Origin: a bacterium
GTDB lineage: Bacteria > Patescibacteriota > Minisyncoccia > UBA6257 > Colwellbacteraceae
Length of the DNA: 39,610 bases
NCBI GenBank assembly: GCA_021787205.1
Contig: JAJYME010000004.1
Span: forward strand, 103,063-142,672
Direction: 5' to 3'
Shown: in pieces, positions 28,921 through 37,905 of the stretch
Position numbering within the stretch: the stretch's first letter is position 1
How the letters are laid out: each line of letters opens with the position of its first letter
Notes under the pieces: generated by a model
What the model saw: only the letters and a program-made list of their open reading frames with translations
The model's database searches: none
Told to the model about the DNA's origin: nothing
Position numbers and translations under genes: made by a program

Positions 28921-31432
28921 CGAAATAATTATAAAAGGCGCCAGGGAACACAATCTTAAAAACGTGAGCCTTAAGTTGCCGAGAAATAAGATGATAGTTT
29001 TTACAGGGCTTTCCGGATCAGGAAAGTCCTCGATGGCGTTCGATACTATTTTTGCCGAAGGGCAGAGGAGATATATCGAGTCGCTTTCGGCTTACGCCAG
29101 GCAATTCTTAGGAAAGCTGGATAAGCCGGATGTCGACGAGATTGACGGCTTGTCTCCGGCGATTTCCATCGACCAGAAAGCTCATTCATCCAATCCAAGA
29201 TCGACGGTCGCGACCATTACGGAAATCTACGATTATCTCCGCGTCCTCTTTGCCAGGGCCGGCGTTCCCCATTGTCCTCAGTGCGGACGGGAAATCCATA
29301 AGATGTCTTTGGCGGAAATCGTTGACGCGGTTTCCTATTTTGCGGAATTGAAGCCCGTCACCGCTCTGACAATCTTTTCTCCAGTGGTTCGAGGAAGAAA
29401 GGGAGAGTATTACCAGTTGCTTTATGATTTTCTTTCCAACGGCTTCAGGGAAGCCCGAGTCGATGGAGAGCTGAAATCGCTGAGGGACAAGATCGTAATG
29501 GAGAGATACAAAGCCCATGATATCGATATCGTAGTCGATAGGATCCCGGCTGGAGTCGATTTGGCGGAGAAAGACAATCGCTTGCGTCTCAGCGAGGCGA
29601 TTGAGATGGCGCTCAAGCACAGCAATGATTGTGTAGTTGCCAAGATGGGAGACAAGGAGATATTCTTTTCGGCTTCCATGTCTTGCCCGCACGACAACTT
29701 TGCCTTTCCGGAAATCGAGCCCAGGCTATTCTCTTTCAACTCCCCGTTCGGAGCTTGTCCTACTTGCCACGGATTGGGAACGAAGGATGTCTGGTCCGAG
29801 GATTTGTGTGAAGACTGCGGAGGGAAGAGGTTAAAGAAGGAAGCCTTAAGCGTGACAATCGCCGACAAGAACATTTCTAATGTCGTCGGAATGTCCATCG
29901 AGGAAGCCAGCGTTTTTTTCAAAGGATTGAGAAAACAACTGGATAAGAAGACCTTAGAGATCGCCGAAGTTCCCTTGAAGGAAATAGAATCGCGATTGAA
30001 GTTTATGTTTGATGTCGGTCTTGATTATCTGACGCTCGACAGGAAAGCTGGAACTTTGTCCGGAGGGGAGGCGCAGAGAATCCGTCTGGCCTCACAGATA
30101 GGATCGAGGCTGGTCGGCGCCTTGTATGTCTTGGATGAGCCGACAATCGGCCTTCATCAAAGGGATAACGACAAGCTGATCAAAACCCTAAAGGAACTCA
30201 AGGATAGCGGCAATACCATCGTTCTTGTCGAACACGACGAAGATGCGATCCGCGCCTCTGACTACTTAGTCGACTTCGGTCCGGCAGCCGGAGTCCACGG
30301 AGGAAATATCGTAGCGGAGGGTCCTTTGCCTGAGCTTTATACGGACAAGAAACAGAACTCACTGACTCTTCAATATTTGAGAGGCGACAAAAAGATCGCC
30401 ATTCCCGAAGAGAGGCGCAATGTCCATAAGGCGACCCCGATGATCAAGATGAAGGGGGTGACCGAAAACAACCTGAAGAACATCAATGTCGAGATTCCGA
30501 TAGGAAGATTCACTTGTGTGACGGGAGTTTCCGGTTCGGGGAAATCGACTCTTATTTACGATGTCCTTTGGCGAGCCCTTTCCAACAAATTCAACCATTC
30601 TGAGCTTAAGAAGCCGGCGATGGAAAGCATTGCCGGACTGGAATATTTAAACAGGGTGATCAATATCGACCAATCGGCGATAGGGAGGACGCCGAGATCC
30701 AATCCGGCCACTTATGTCGGCGCCTGGACTGATATCAGGGATTTGTTTGCCTCCACGGCCGATGCCCGTATCAGAGGATGGAAGGCTGGCCGATTCAGCT
30801 TCAACATTCCCGGAGGAAGGTGCGAATCTTGCGAAGGGTATGGGGAGGTGGCAATCGAAATGCACTTTTTGCCGACAGTCTATGTCGAATGCGATGTCTG
30901 TCACGGAAAGAGATTTGACCGAGAGACCTTGGAGATAGAATACAAGGGCAAGAATATCTATGACGTCCTTAAGATGACCGTCGAGGAAGGGAGCAGATTT
31001 TTTGATGATATCCCTTCGCTCCACGACAAGTTCAAGATCCTTGAGGAGGTAGGTCTCGGTTATCTCGAAATCGGACAGTCGGCGACGACTTTGTCTGGAG
31101 GGGAGGCTCAGCGCGTCAAGCTTTCCGCCGAGCTCGGAAAGAGAGATACGAGAAAGACAATCTATCTTTTGGATGAGCCGACTACCGGACTTCATTTCGA
31201 GGATATCAAAAAGCTTTTGGAAGTCATCCAGAGATTGGTTGACAGGGGCAATACCGTAATCGTCATCGAGCACAATCTTGATGTCATCAAGTCTGCGGAC
31301 TGGGTAATAGACCTTGGGCCGGAGGGCGGAGTAAGAGGAGGAGAGATTATCGCCGAGGGTTCGCCCGAGGAGATTGCCCGCAAAGCAGCCTCCGTCACCG
31401 GAAAATATCTGAAAAACGTTTTGAAAAAATAA
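28913..31432 (+). CDS. uvrA: UvrABC system protein A (short form)
   Basis: GAREHNLKNVSLKLPRNKMIVFTGLSGSGKSSMAFDTIFAEGQRRYIESLSAYARQFL, two LSGGEAQR signatures, zinc modules. ATG 28913 overlaps the uvrB stop. Confidence 0.96.
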   Translation: MNNEIIIKGAREHNLKNVSLKLPRNKMIVFTGLSGSGKSSMAFDTIFAEGQRRYIESLSAYARQFLGKLDKPDVDEIDGLSPAISIDQKAHSSNPRSTVATITEIYDYLRVLFARAGVPHCPQCGREIHKMSLAEIVDAVSYFAELKPVTALTIFSPVVRGRKGEYYQLLYDFLSNGFREARVDGELKSLRDKIVMERYKAHDIDIVVDRIPAGVDLAEKDNRLRLSEAIEMALKHSNDCVVAKMGDKEIFFSASMSCPHDNFAFPEIEPRLFSFNSPFGACPTCHGLGTKDVWSEDLCEDCGGKRLKKEALSVTIADKNISNVVGMSIEEASVFFKGLRKQLDKKTLEIAEVPLKEIESRLKFMFDVGLDYLTLDRKAGTLSGGEAQRIRLASQIGSRLVGALYVLDEPTIGLHQRDNDKLIKTLKELKDSGNTIVLVEHDEDAIRASDYLVDFGPAAGVHGGNIVAEGPLPELYTDKKQNSLTLQYLRGDKKIAIPEERRNVHKATPMIKMKGVTENNLKNINVEIPIGRFTCVTGVSGSGKSTLIYDVLWRALSNKFNHSELKKPAMESIAGLEYLNRVINIDQSAIGRTPRSNPATYVGAWTDIRDLFASTADARIRGWKAGRFSFNIPGGRCESCEGYGEVAIEMHFLPTVYVECDVCHGKRFDRETLEIEYKGKNIYDVLKMTVEEGSRFFDDIPSLHDKFKILEEVGLGYLEIGQSATTLSGGEAQRVKLSAELGKRDTRKTIYLLDEPTTGLHFEDIKKLLEVIQRLVDRGNTVIVIEHNLDVIKSADWVIDLGPEGGVRGGEIIAEGSPEEIARKAASVTGKYLKNVLKK

Positions 31433-31453
31433 AATAACAAAACAACTTAGAAG

Positions 31454-31518
31454 CAAGACAAAGGCTTTCTCGCCAGCGGATAACGCTGCCAAAGCATTTG
31501 TCTTGTTTTTTTATTTTT
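31454..31518 (+). terminator. Long multi-tier hairpin terminator after uvrA
   Basis: CAAGACAAA/TTTGTCTTG, GCTTT/AAAGC and CAGCG/CGCTG nested, then TTTTTTTATTTTT. Confidence 0.85.
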
Positions 31519-31567
31519 CGCTTTATTTTTTATTGTCTCAAAATTTTGTATAATGATATCAAGTAAG

Positions 31568-32476
31568 ATGGATAACGTTGCAGTTGCAAATAAAAAAACA
31601 AAGAAAAGGAAGAAGATTGGCTTGGCGCTCGGCGGCGGCGCCTCGAAGGGTCTGGCTCATATCGGAGTCATCAGAGCCCTGGAAAAGCACAATATCCCGA
31701 TAGATTATATCGCGGGAACCTCGATGGGTTCTTTGATAGGAGGATGGTACGCTCTCAATAAGAATATAGAATCGATTTATCCTCTTCTTGATGAGGTCAA
31801 AAGAAATAGCGATTCCCTGATGAACGAGCTCGTCCGCAAACCGGGATCAATGAGCAAGAAATCTTCCTTCAATATATTCAAAAACCATATTGACGGGAAG
31901 AACTTCGAAGATTGCAAGATCCCGTTTGCGGCGGTAGCTTGCGATTTGAAGAATGGAAGCGAGGTAGTCATGAACTCCGGCGATCTTTATTCCGCCATGG
32001 AAGCCTCAGCGGCAATTCCGATCGTTTTTCCGACGGTTATCAGGGAGGGGAAGCAACTGATTGACGGCGGGGTGGTGAATCCGGTGCCGGCAAATGTCGT
32101 CAGGCAGATGGGGGCGGATGTCGTCATCGCCGTGGATGTCTCCTCCCATTGGTTTGATATCCAGACTTTTTCCGCGGAAGGCCTTAAGTGGAGAAATATC
32201 CATCATGTTTTTGAAGCGATGTTTTCGGTCATGTCCCATCAGATAGCGATGGATATTGAGAAGAACTATGCCGATATCGTCCTTCGTCCGCCAGTCCTTC
32301 ATTACCGATGGTTCGATTTCAAGACCCCGGCAGAAATAATCCACTACGGGGAGACTGAGACTTTGAACAATATCGACCAGATCCTGAAGCTTGCCGGAAA
32401 GAGAGCTAGGAAGAGAGGAATATCCGAAGATTTCTGGGATTTCTTATTCGGAGTTGATAATGATAACGAGGAATAG
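31568..32476 (+). CDS. Patatin-like phospholipase (RssA-like)
   Basis: LGGGASKGLAHIGVIRALE, GTSMGS (GxSxG), LIDGGVVNPVPANVVRQMGADVVIAVDVS. The listed ATG 31553 lies inside a TATAAT box. Confidence 0.92.
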   Translation: MDNVAVANKKTKKRKKIGLALGGGASKGLAHIGVIRALEKHNIPIDYIAGTSMGSLIGGWYALNKNIESIYPLLDEVKRNSDSLMNELVRKPGSMSKKSSFNIFKNHIDGKNFEDCKIPFAAVACDLKNGSEVVMNSGDLYSAMEASAAIPIVFPTVIREGKQLIDGGVVNPVPANVVRQMGADVVIAVDVSSHWFDIQTFSAEGLKWRNIHHVFEAMFSVMSHQIAMDIEKNYADIVLRPPVLHYRWFDFKTPAEIIHYGETETLNNIDQILKLAGKRARKRGISEDFWDFLFGVDNDNEE

Positions 32477-32487
32477 TTTGGTATGAT

Positions 32488-32515
32488 AAAAAAGCAGCAG
32501 TCAATGCTGTTTTTT
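32488..32515 (+). terminator. Rho-independent terminator
   Basis: AAAAAAGCAGCA-gtcaa-TGCTGTTTTTT. Confidence 0.7.
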
Positions 32516-32563
32516 GTTATCACGGTTTTGACAAAAGGGAGGCTTAATGGTAATAAGAAACAA

Positions 32564-33745
32564 ATGGCGAATTTTTATGAAAACTTGCCTGATACTCCCG
32601 GAGTTTATTTGATGAAGAATAAAAAAGGGGAGTTGCTGTATGTCGGAAAAGCCGCCCATCTAAGGCGGCGCGTTTCGAGTTACTTCTTGAAGAGTCATGA
32701 ATCAAGGATTGCGAAACTGGTTTCGGAAATCGCAAAGATCGATTATATCAAGACCGATACGGCGATCGAAGCTCTTATCCTTGAAGCCGACCTCATCAAG
32801 AAACACCAGCCGCCTTACAACATCCGGGAAAAGGATGATAAGACTTTTCCCTATATTGAGATTACCAAGGAAAAGTTTCCTCGCGTCATCTTGGTCAGGG
32901 GCAAAGACAAGGAGAATGGCATCAGGTTTGGGCCATTTACCAATTCCACCCATGCCAAGCTGGCCCTCAAGATCATCAGAAGAATCTTCCCATACTCGAT
33001 CCATCCCCCAGAGAAAGTAGGGACCTACAAGAAGCCCTGCTTTGAGGCAGAGATCGGGTTATGCCCCGGAACTTGCATCGGCGGGATAACAAAAGAGGAG
33101 TATATGAAAAACATCAAGAGTATAAAGATGTTCTTGAAGGGGGAGAAGGAAAAGATTATCGCCGGGTTGGAGAAGGAAATGCTGGAATATTCGAAGAAGC
33201 TTGAGTATGAGAGAGCGGCGGCGGTTAAGAAAAAACTTTTTTCCTTGAGACATATCCAGGATGTCGCTTTTATTACGGCTGACGATTTTTCCGAATCGGG
33301 CGGATACAGGATAGAATGTTTCGATATCTCAAACATCTCCGGGGAAGACGCCGTCGGTTCAATGGTGGTATTCAAAGGCAGCAAGCCGCTGAAGGAGGAT
33401 TACAGGATTTTCAAAATCAAGAGCGTCAGGGAGCCGAACGACGTGGCGATGATGAAAGAGACGATTATGCGCCGCCTGAAGCATGAGGAATGGACTTATC
33501 CCGACTTGATAATGGTCGACGGAGGACCGACTCAGATAAACGCGGCGAAAGATGCGATGAACGAAGTGGGAGTGATCATCCCGGTTGTCGGGGTGGTGAA
33601 GGGACCGAAGAGAAAGAAGGCGGATATCGTGGGAGCGTTGCCCTTCGAAGTCGATGACAAGACTGTCGCCCATATAAGGGACGAGGCGCATCGCTTTGCC
33701 ATCAAACATCACAGGATTTTAAGAGGAAAAGAATTCGCAAAATAA
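32564..33745 (+). CDS. uvrC: UvrC, truncated form lacking C-terminal HhH
   Basis: GIY-YIG domain (TPGVYLMKNKKGELLYVGKAAHLRRRVSSYF), UVR motif region, RNase H-like domain (ECFDISNISGEDAVGSMVVF, LIMVDGGPTQINAA, RDEAHRFAIKHHR). Confidence 0.93.
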   Translation: MANFYENLPDTPGVYLMKNKKGELLYVGKAAHLRRRVSSYFLKSHESRIAKLVSEIAKIDYIKTDTAIEALILEADLIKKHQPPYNIREKDDKTFPYIEITKEKFPRVILVRGKDKENGIRFGPFTNSTHAKLALKIIRRIFPYSIHPPEKVGTYKKPCFEAEIGLCPGTCIGGITKEEYMKNIKSIKMFLKGEKEKIIAGLEKEMLEYSKKLEYERAAAVKKKLFSLRHIQDVAFITADDFSESGGYRIECFDISNISGEDAVGSMVVFKGSKPLKEDYRIFKIKSVREPNDVAMMKETIMRRLKHEEWTYPDLIMVDGGPTQINAAKDAMNEVGVIIPVVGVVKGPKRKKADIVGALPFEVDDKTVAHIRDEAHRFAIKHHRILRGKEFAK

Positions 33746-33746
33746 A

Positions 33747-33780
33747 AAGACCGCCGGATATCTGGCGGTCTTGACTTTGA
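33747..33780 (+). terminator. Rho-independent terminator
   Basis: AAGACCGCC-ggatatct-GGCGGTCTT. Confidence 0.7.
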
Positions 33781-33837
33781 TCACTCCTTACCTTACCCTG
33801 CAAACAGGACCTATAAAAATAAAGGAGATGTTTGGGG

Positions 33838-34335
33838 ATGAAAAAAGACGATTGGTTCTTCCTGCTTTTCTTAGCAACGGTAGTAATGATGATGGTAGTC
33901 ATGACTGGGACTTTCTTTTTCAGCTACGCGATTTACTTAACGGTAACCAGGATCAAAGAGCTTTATCATAAGACGAGAGACCGGATAATTTCCATCCTTC
34001 CAAAGAAGGACGGAAAAGCGGAGTATCGGAAAAAGATAAAGCGAAGCTTCATAAACGGGTTGGAGATCGAATTGAGCAACTTCAATTCCTATCTCAAGGG
34101 AATCAGGGTTTCTCTTTATTGCCATTCTGACGAAGAGGATAGCCTCGTCGTGACTTTGACTGACGATCGTTTTGAGAAGGAGATAATGCGGATCAGGATC
34201 GATTTTGAAAGGGAGAAAGTGTCTTATTCCAAAGATCAGACCGGCGAGCATTACATCAACAGCCAAACTCTAGGGCAAGGAACCAAAAAGGTTCTTGTCG
34301 CCGTCAGAGAACATCTGGAGGAAGTCTTCTCCTAA
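33838..34335 (+). CDS. Uncharacterised protein with one N-terminal TM helix
   Basis: AAAGGAG upstream of ATG. WFFLLFLATVVMMMVVMTGTFFFSYAIYL, then a soluble domain. Confidence 0.65.
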   Translation: MKKDDWFFLLFLATVVMMMVVMTGTFFFSYAIYLTVTRIKELYHKTRDRIISILPKKDGKAEYRKKIKRSFINGLEIELSNFNSYLKGIRVSLYCHSDEEDSLVVTLTDDRFEKEIMRIRIDFEREKVSYSKDQTGEHYINSQTLGQGTKKVLVAVREHLEEVFS

Positions 34336-34342
34336 AACCGAT

Positions 34343-34368
34343 TCCGCGCCCCGGCGCGGATTTTTTGT
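34343..34368 (+). terminator. Rho-independent terminator
   Basis: TCCGCGCC-cc-GGCGCGGATTTTTT. Confidence 0.85.
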
Positions 34369-34441
34369 TGATACCATTGTCATCAGGCCGATCGGCGGGC
34401 AGGCGTTTATTTTATCCGTTTTTTGTGATAGTTTATAAGTT

Positions 34442-35452
34442 ATGAATCTATCCATGGGAATCGTCGGGCTTCCGAATGTCGGAAAGTCTACCCTTTTCAA
34501 ACTTTTGACCAATAAGGACGTCCTGATCGCCAACTATCCTTTCGCAACCATCGATCCATCAGTCGGGATCGTTTCAGTGCCGGACGCGAGGCTCAAGGCC
34601 TTGACCGACTTAAGCGCCTCGAAGAAAACCATCCCGGCCATTGTCGAATTTTACGACATCGCCGGACTGGTCAAAGGGGCTAATGCCGGGGAGGGGCTTG
34701 GAAACCAATTCTTGTCCCATATCCGCGAGACCGACGCTATCGTCCAGGTGGTTCGCTGCTTCCAGTCGGATGAGATTATCCACGTCGATGACAAGGGAGT
34801 CGATCCTGAGCGCGATATCGAGATCATCAATACCGAGCTTATCTTGAAAGATTTAGATACGGTTAATAAGCGCGCCGTATCGTTGGAGAAGGAAGCCAGA
34901 GCCGGGGACAAGCAGAAGCAGAAGGACTTGGAAACGATCAAAGAAGTAAGAATCGGTCTTGAAGAAGGGAAACTGGTAAAGAATATCAAGCCGGGGATCA
35001 TAAACGAGCCGGCGGTAAAAGAGCTTCAACTTCTGACTGCCAAGGCTCAAGTCTATCTTTTGAACGGAGAGCCATCCGATGTGTCGGATTCCTTGAAGGA
35101 TAAGATAAAATCCTTGGGCGCCGATTATGTCATCTATAATCTCTCGGAAATCAACGATCTGACCGAGCTTATCCAAAAAGCCTACGATCTTTTGGGGTTG
35201 ATGAGCTTCTTCACGACTGGAGAGGATGAGACCAGGGCTTGGACGATCTACAAAGGATCGAAGGCTCCTGTCGCCGCCGGCGCTATCCATACCGATTTTG
35301 AAAAGAAATTCATTCGGGCTGAGGTCATCTCCGCGGAAAAGTTATTGGAAGCCGGAAGCTGGACCAACGCCAAATCAAAGGGCTGGCTCAGACTCGAAGG
35401 AAAAGATTACGAAGTTGTGGATGGGGATGTAATGGTAATCCGCCACGGATAA
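34442..35452 (+). CDS. ychF: Ribosome-binding ATPase YchF (OLA1 family)
   Basis: GIVGLPNVGKSTLFKLLT, YPFATIDPSVGIVSVPD, IAGLVKGANAGEGLGNQFLSHIRETDAIVQVVRCF, C-terminal TGS-like region. Confidence 0.96.
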   Translation: MNLSMGIVGLPNVGKSTLFKLLTNKDVLIANYPFATIDPSVGIVSVPDARLKALTDLSASKKTIPAIVEFYDIAGLVKGANAGEGLGNQFLSHIRETDAIVQVVRCFQSDEIIHVDDKGVDPERDIEIINTELILKDLDTVNKRAVSLEKEARAGDKQKQKDLETIKEVRIGLEEGKLVKNIKPGIINEPAVKELQLLTAKAQVYLLNGEPSDVSDSLKDKIKSLGADYVIYNLSEINDLTELIQKAYDLLGLMSFFTTGEDETRAWTIYKGSKAPVAAGAIHTDFEKKFIRAEVISAEKLLEAGSWTNAKSKGWLRLEGKDYEVVDGDVMVIRHG

Positions 35453-35459
35453 AAACATA

Positions 35460-35606
35460 AATAAGCATTATGCTTTCCGATTGACGAGGTTTTCGCTCTC
35501 CTGCGGAGCGAATCCTCTCAGATCTCGGCAATTTGTTTCGCTTTGCGAAAACCAAGCCAAATTGCCTCCGATATGCATCGGGAAAGCATAAGGCTTATTT
35601 TTTATT
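35460..35606 (+). other. Multibranched inverted-repeat element / structured terminator
   Basis: Outer stem AATAAGC..ATGCTTTCCGAT / ATCGGGAAAGCAT..GCTTATT encloses hairpins GAGG.TTCGCTC/GAGCGAA.CCTC and GGCAATTTG(TTTCGC/GCGAAA)CAAATTGCC. Ends in a T-rich tract. Confidence 0.8.
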
Positions 35607-35656
35607 GCCTCTCATCATCTTTTTTAATCCCTTTTTTTTGCGTATAATGAGAGGGT

Positions 35657-37789
35657 ATGTTTTTACAAAGACTGGAACTTCAGGGATTCAAATCTTTCGC
35701 GAGTAAGACGACTCTGGACTTCCCGGATGGGGTGACGGCGATAGTCGGCCCAAACGGTTCGGGAAAATCGAATATAACGGACGCCATTCGCTGGATTTTA
35801 GGGGAAAGGGAGGCCAAATCGCTCAGAGGCGCCAAATCGGACGATCTGATCTTTGCCGGGACGGAGAAGAAGCCCCGCGCCGGCTTTGCCCAAGCTTCGC
35901 TTTATTTTGACAATTCGACCGGGATTTTCCCGATAGAATACAAGGAGGTGGTAATCACGAGAAGAATAGATAGGGATGGCGATTCCAAATTCTTCATAAA
36001 CCAAGCGGAAATGCGTCTTAAGGACGTTGTTGATTTTTTTGCGAGCGCCAGATTGGGTGCCCGCGGGCTTAACATCATCTCCCAGGGGGAGAGCGACGCC
36101 TTCTTGCGCGCCTCGCCGTTAGAGAGAAGGGAATTGATCGAAGAGATCTTGGGGCTTAAGGAATATCTCTTAAAGAAGAGGCGGGCCGCGAGGGAGCTCA
36201 AGAATACTGATTCTAATTTGGAGAAAGCCAGACAATCGATGGAGGAGATGAAACCTCATCTTCAAATGCTTCGCCGGGCGGTGAAGCGCTATGAGGAGAG
36301 AGATAATATCGCCAATGAATTGAAGAACTTGGAGGAGAGCTATTTCGGGTCCAAAGTCAGGGCGATCATAAAGGAACTGGAAAAGATCGATCCGGCCCTG
36401 CAACAAGCGGAGAAGGAGATAGAAGTAAAAAAACAAGAAATGGTCTCAGCCGAGGAGAATCTCAAGAAGATCGAAGCCTCCGAACCGGAGACTAAGAAGG
36501 AGCTGGAGAACATCCGCCAGAAGCGCCGCGAGCTTATCAAAGAGCAAATGAGCTTGAAGCCGAGCGTCCAGGCGCCAAGGCCGGTTGCCCAGAAGGTAAT
36601 GAGGGGTACGGAGACGATCCTCCGGGAAATCAAATTCTCCGCCGAGAAAGCCATAAGCGTTTCCTCGGTCGAAGAGATCCGTGATATCCTTCGCAGGATT
36701 ATCGCCTCTGTCGACGAGGTCTTCGCCGTTCCGGAAATAAAGGAGGAAGAACAGGTCCCGCAAAAGGATTTGGTCTATGAAGCCAAGATTTCTGAATTCC
36801 AGAAATTACTCGACGAACTCGACGAGATGGAAGGAAAGCTTTCTTCCGGCCTGGACGAATTCAACAAGGTTTTCCGCTCAGCGGTAAACGAGTTGGAAAA
36901 GAAGAAGGACGAGCTTTCCAGGGCGAGCGACAAGAGGGAGAAGCTTTTTTTCGAAAGGGAAAAACTGATCTACTATCGAACAGAGTTGGACAACCAGCTC
37001 AAGGCCGCCGGAAAGAGTTTCGACGAATATATCAATGTCGAGGTAAGGGAAGCGAATACCGAGCTTGACCCGATCCAAATAGAAAGACGAATCTACCGCT
37101 TAAGGAACGAATTGGCTTCGATCGGGGAAACCGATGAATCCATCGTCAAGGAAGCGAAAGAAACCGAAGAAAGATTCACCTTCCTGAATACGCAGACAAC
37201 CGAATTGGAAAAAGCTTCCATAGACCTCAAATCCTTGATAAGGGAACTTGACCAGAAGGTGAACAGGGAATTCGATGGGGCGATCGACAAGATCAATTCC
37301 GAGCTCAACCAGTTTGCGAAGATCCTATTTGGGGGCGGATCGCTGGCCTTGAGACTTCAAGAGCCGGTATCGACTTCGCCGACCGAGGAATTATTGGACG
37401 GCGTAATGCCGGAATCGATGTCCGAGGAAGACCAGGACGAACCCAAGGCCGGAATAGAAATCGATGTCGTCCTGCCCAAGAAGAGAATCAAGGGCTTGGA
37501 AGTCTTATCGGGAGGGGAGAGAAGCCTTCTTTCCGTCGCGGTACTCTTCGGGTTGGTCGCCATCTCACCCCCACCATTCATCGTGGTCGATGAGGTCGAC
37601 GCGCCGCTTGATGAGCATAACGCGAGACTTTTGGGGGAGATATTGAAGCATTTTGAGAGCAAGACCCAATTCCTGATAGTCACCCACAACAGATCGACAA
37701 TGGAATCCGCCAATTCCCTCTATGGGGTCACCATGGGGGAGGATGGGGCTTCCAGGGTTGTATCTGTCAGGCTGACTGGAGGAGAATAG
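35657..37789 (+). CDS. smc: SMC-like chromosome segregation ATPase, short form
   Basis: N-terminal MFLQRLELQGFKSFASKTTLDFPDGVTAIVGPNGSGKSNITDAIRWILGE; C-terminal LSGGERSLLSVAVLFGLVAISPPPFIVVDEVDAPLDEHNARLL. Only 710 aa. Confidence 0.92.
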   Translation: MFLQRLELQGFKSFASKTTLDFPDGVTAIVGPNGSGKSNITDAIRWILGEREAKSLRGAKSDDLIFAGTEKKPRAGFAQASLYFDNSTGIFPIEYKEVVITRRIDRDGDSKFFINQAEMRLKDVVDFFASARLGARGLNIISQGESDAFLRASPLERRELIEEILGLKEYLLKKRRAARELKNTDSNLEKARQSMEEMKPHLQMLRRAVKRYEERDNIANELKNLEESYFGSKVRAIIKELEKIDPALQQAEKEIEVKKQEMVSAEENLKKIEASEPETKKELENIRQKRRELIKEQMSLKPSVQAPRPVAQKVMRGTETILREIKFSAEKAISVSSVEEIRDILRRIIASVDEVFAVPEIKEEEQVPQKDLVYEAKISEFQKLLDELDEMEGKLSSGLDEFNKVFRSAVNELEKKKDELSRASDKREKLFFEREKLIYYRTELDNQLKAAGKSFDEYINVEVREANTELDPIQIERRIYRLRNELASIGETDESIVKEAKETEERFTFLNTQTTELEKASIDLKSLIRELDQKVNREFDGAIDKINSELNQFAKILFGGGSLALRLQEPVSTSPTEELLDGVMPESMSEEDQDEPKAGIEIDVVLPKKRIKGLEVLSGGERSLLSVAVLFGLVAISPPPFIVVDEVDAPLDEHNARLLGEILKHFESKTQFLIVTHNRSTMESANSLYGVTMGEDGASRVVSVRLTGGE

Positions 37790-37802
37790 GTGTTTATAAG
37801 GA

Positions 37803-37826
37803 AAACCGCCGAAAGGCGGTTTTTTG
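37803..37826 (+). terminator. Rho-independent terminator
   Basis: AAACCGCCgaaaGGCGGTTTTTT. Confidence 0.85.
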
Positions 37827-37905
37827 TATGAGTTTTTATAAAGGTCTATAATAGCCACAAAGAGGAACCAGATTCCTAGGTCGATTAATAAAATTAACAA
37901 AAACA

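Noticed and set aside
31553-31567. ATG 31553 as patatin start
   Set aside because: This ATG overlaps a TATAAT box; ATG 31568 is more plausible.
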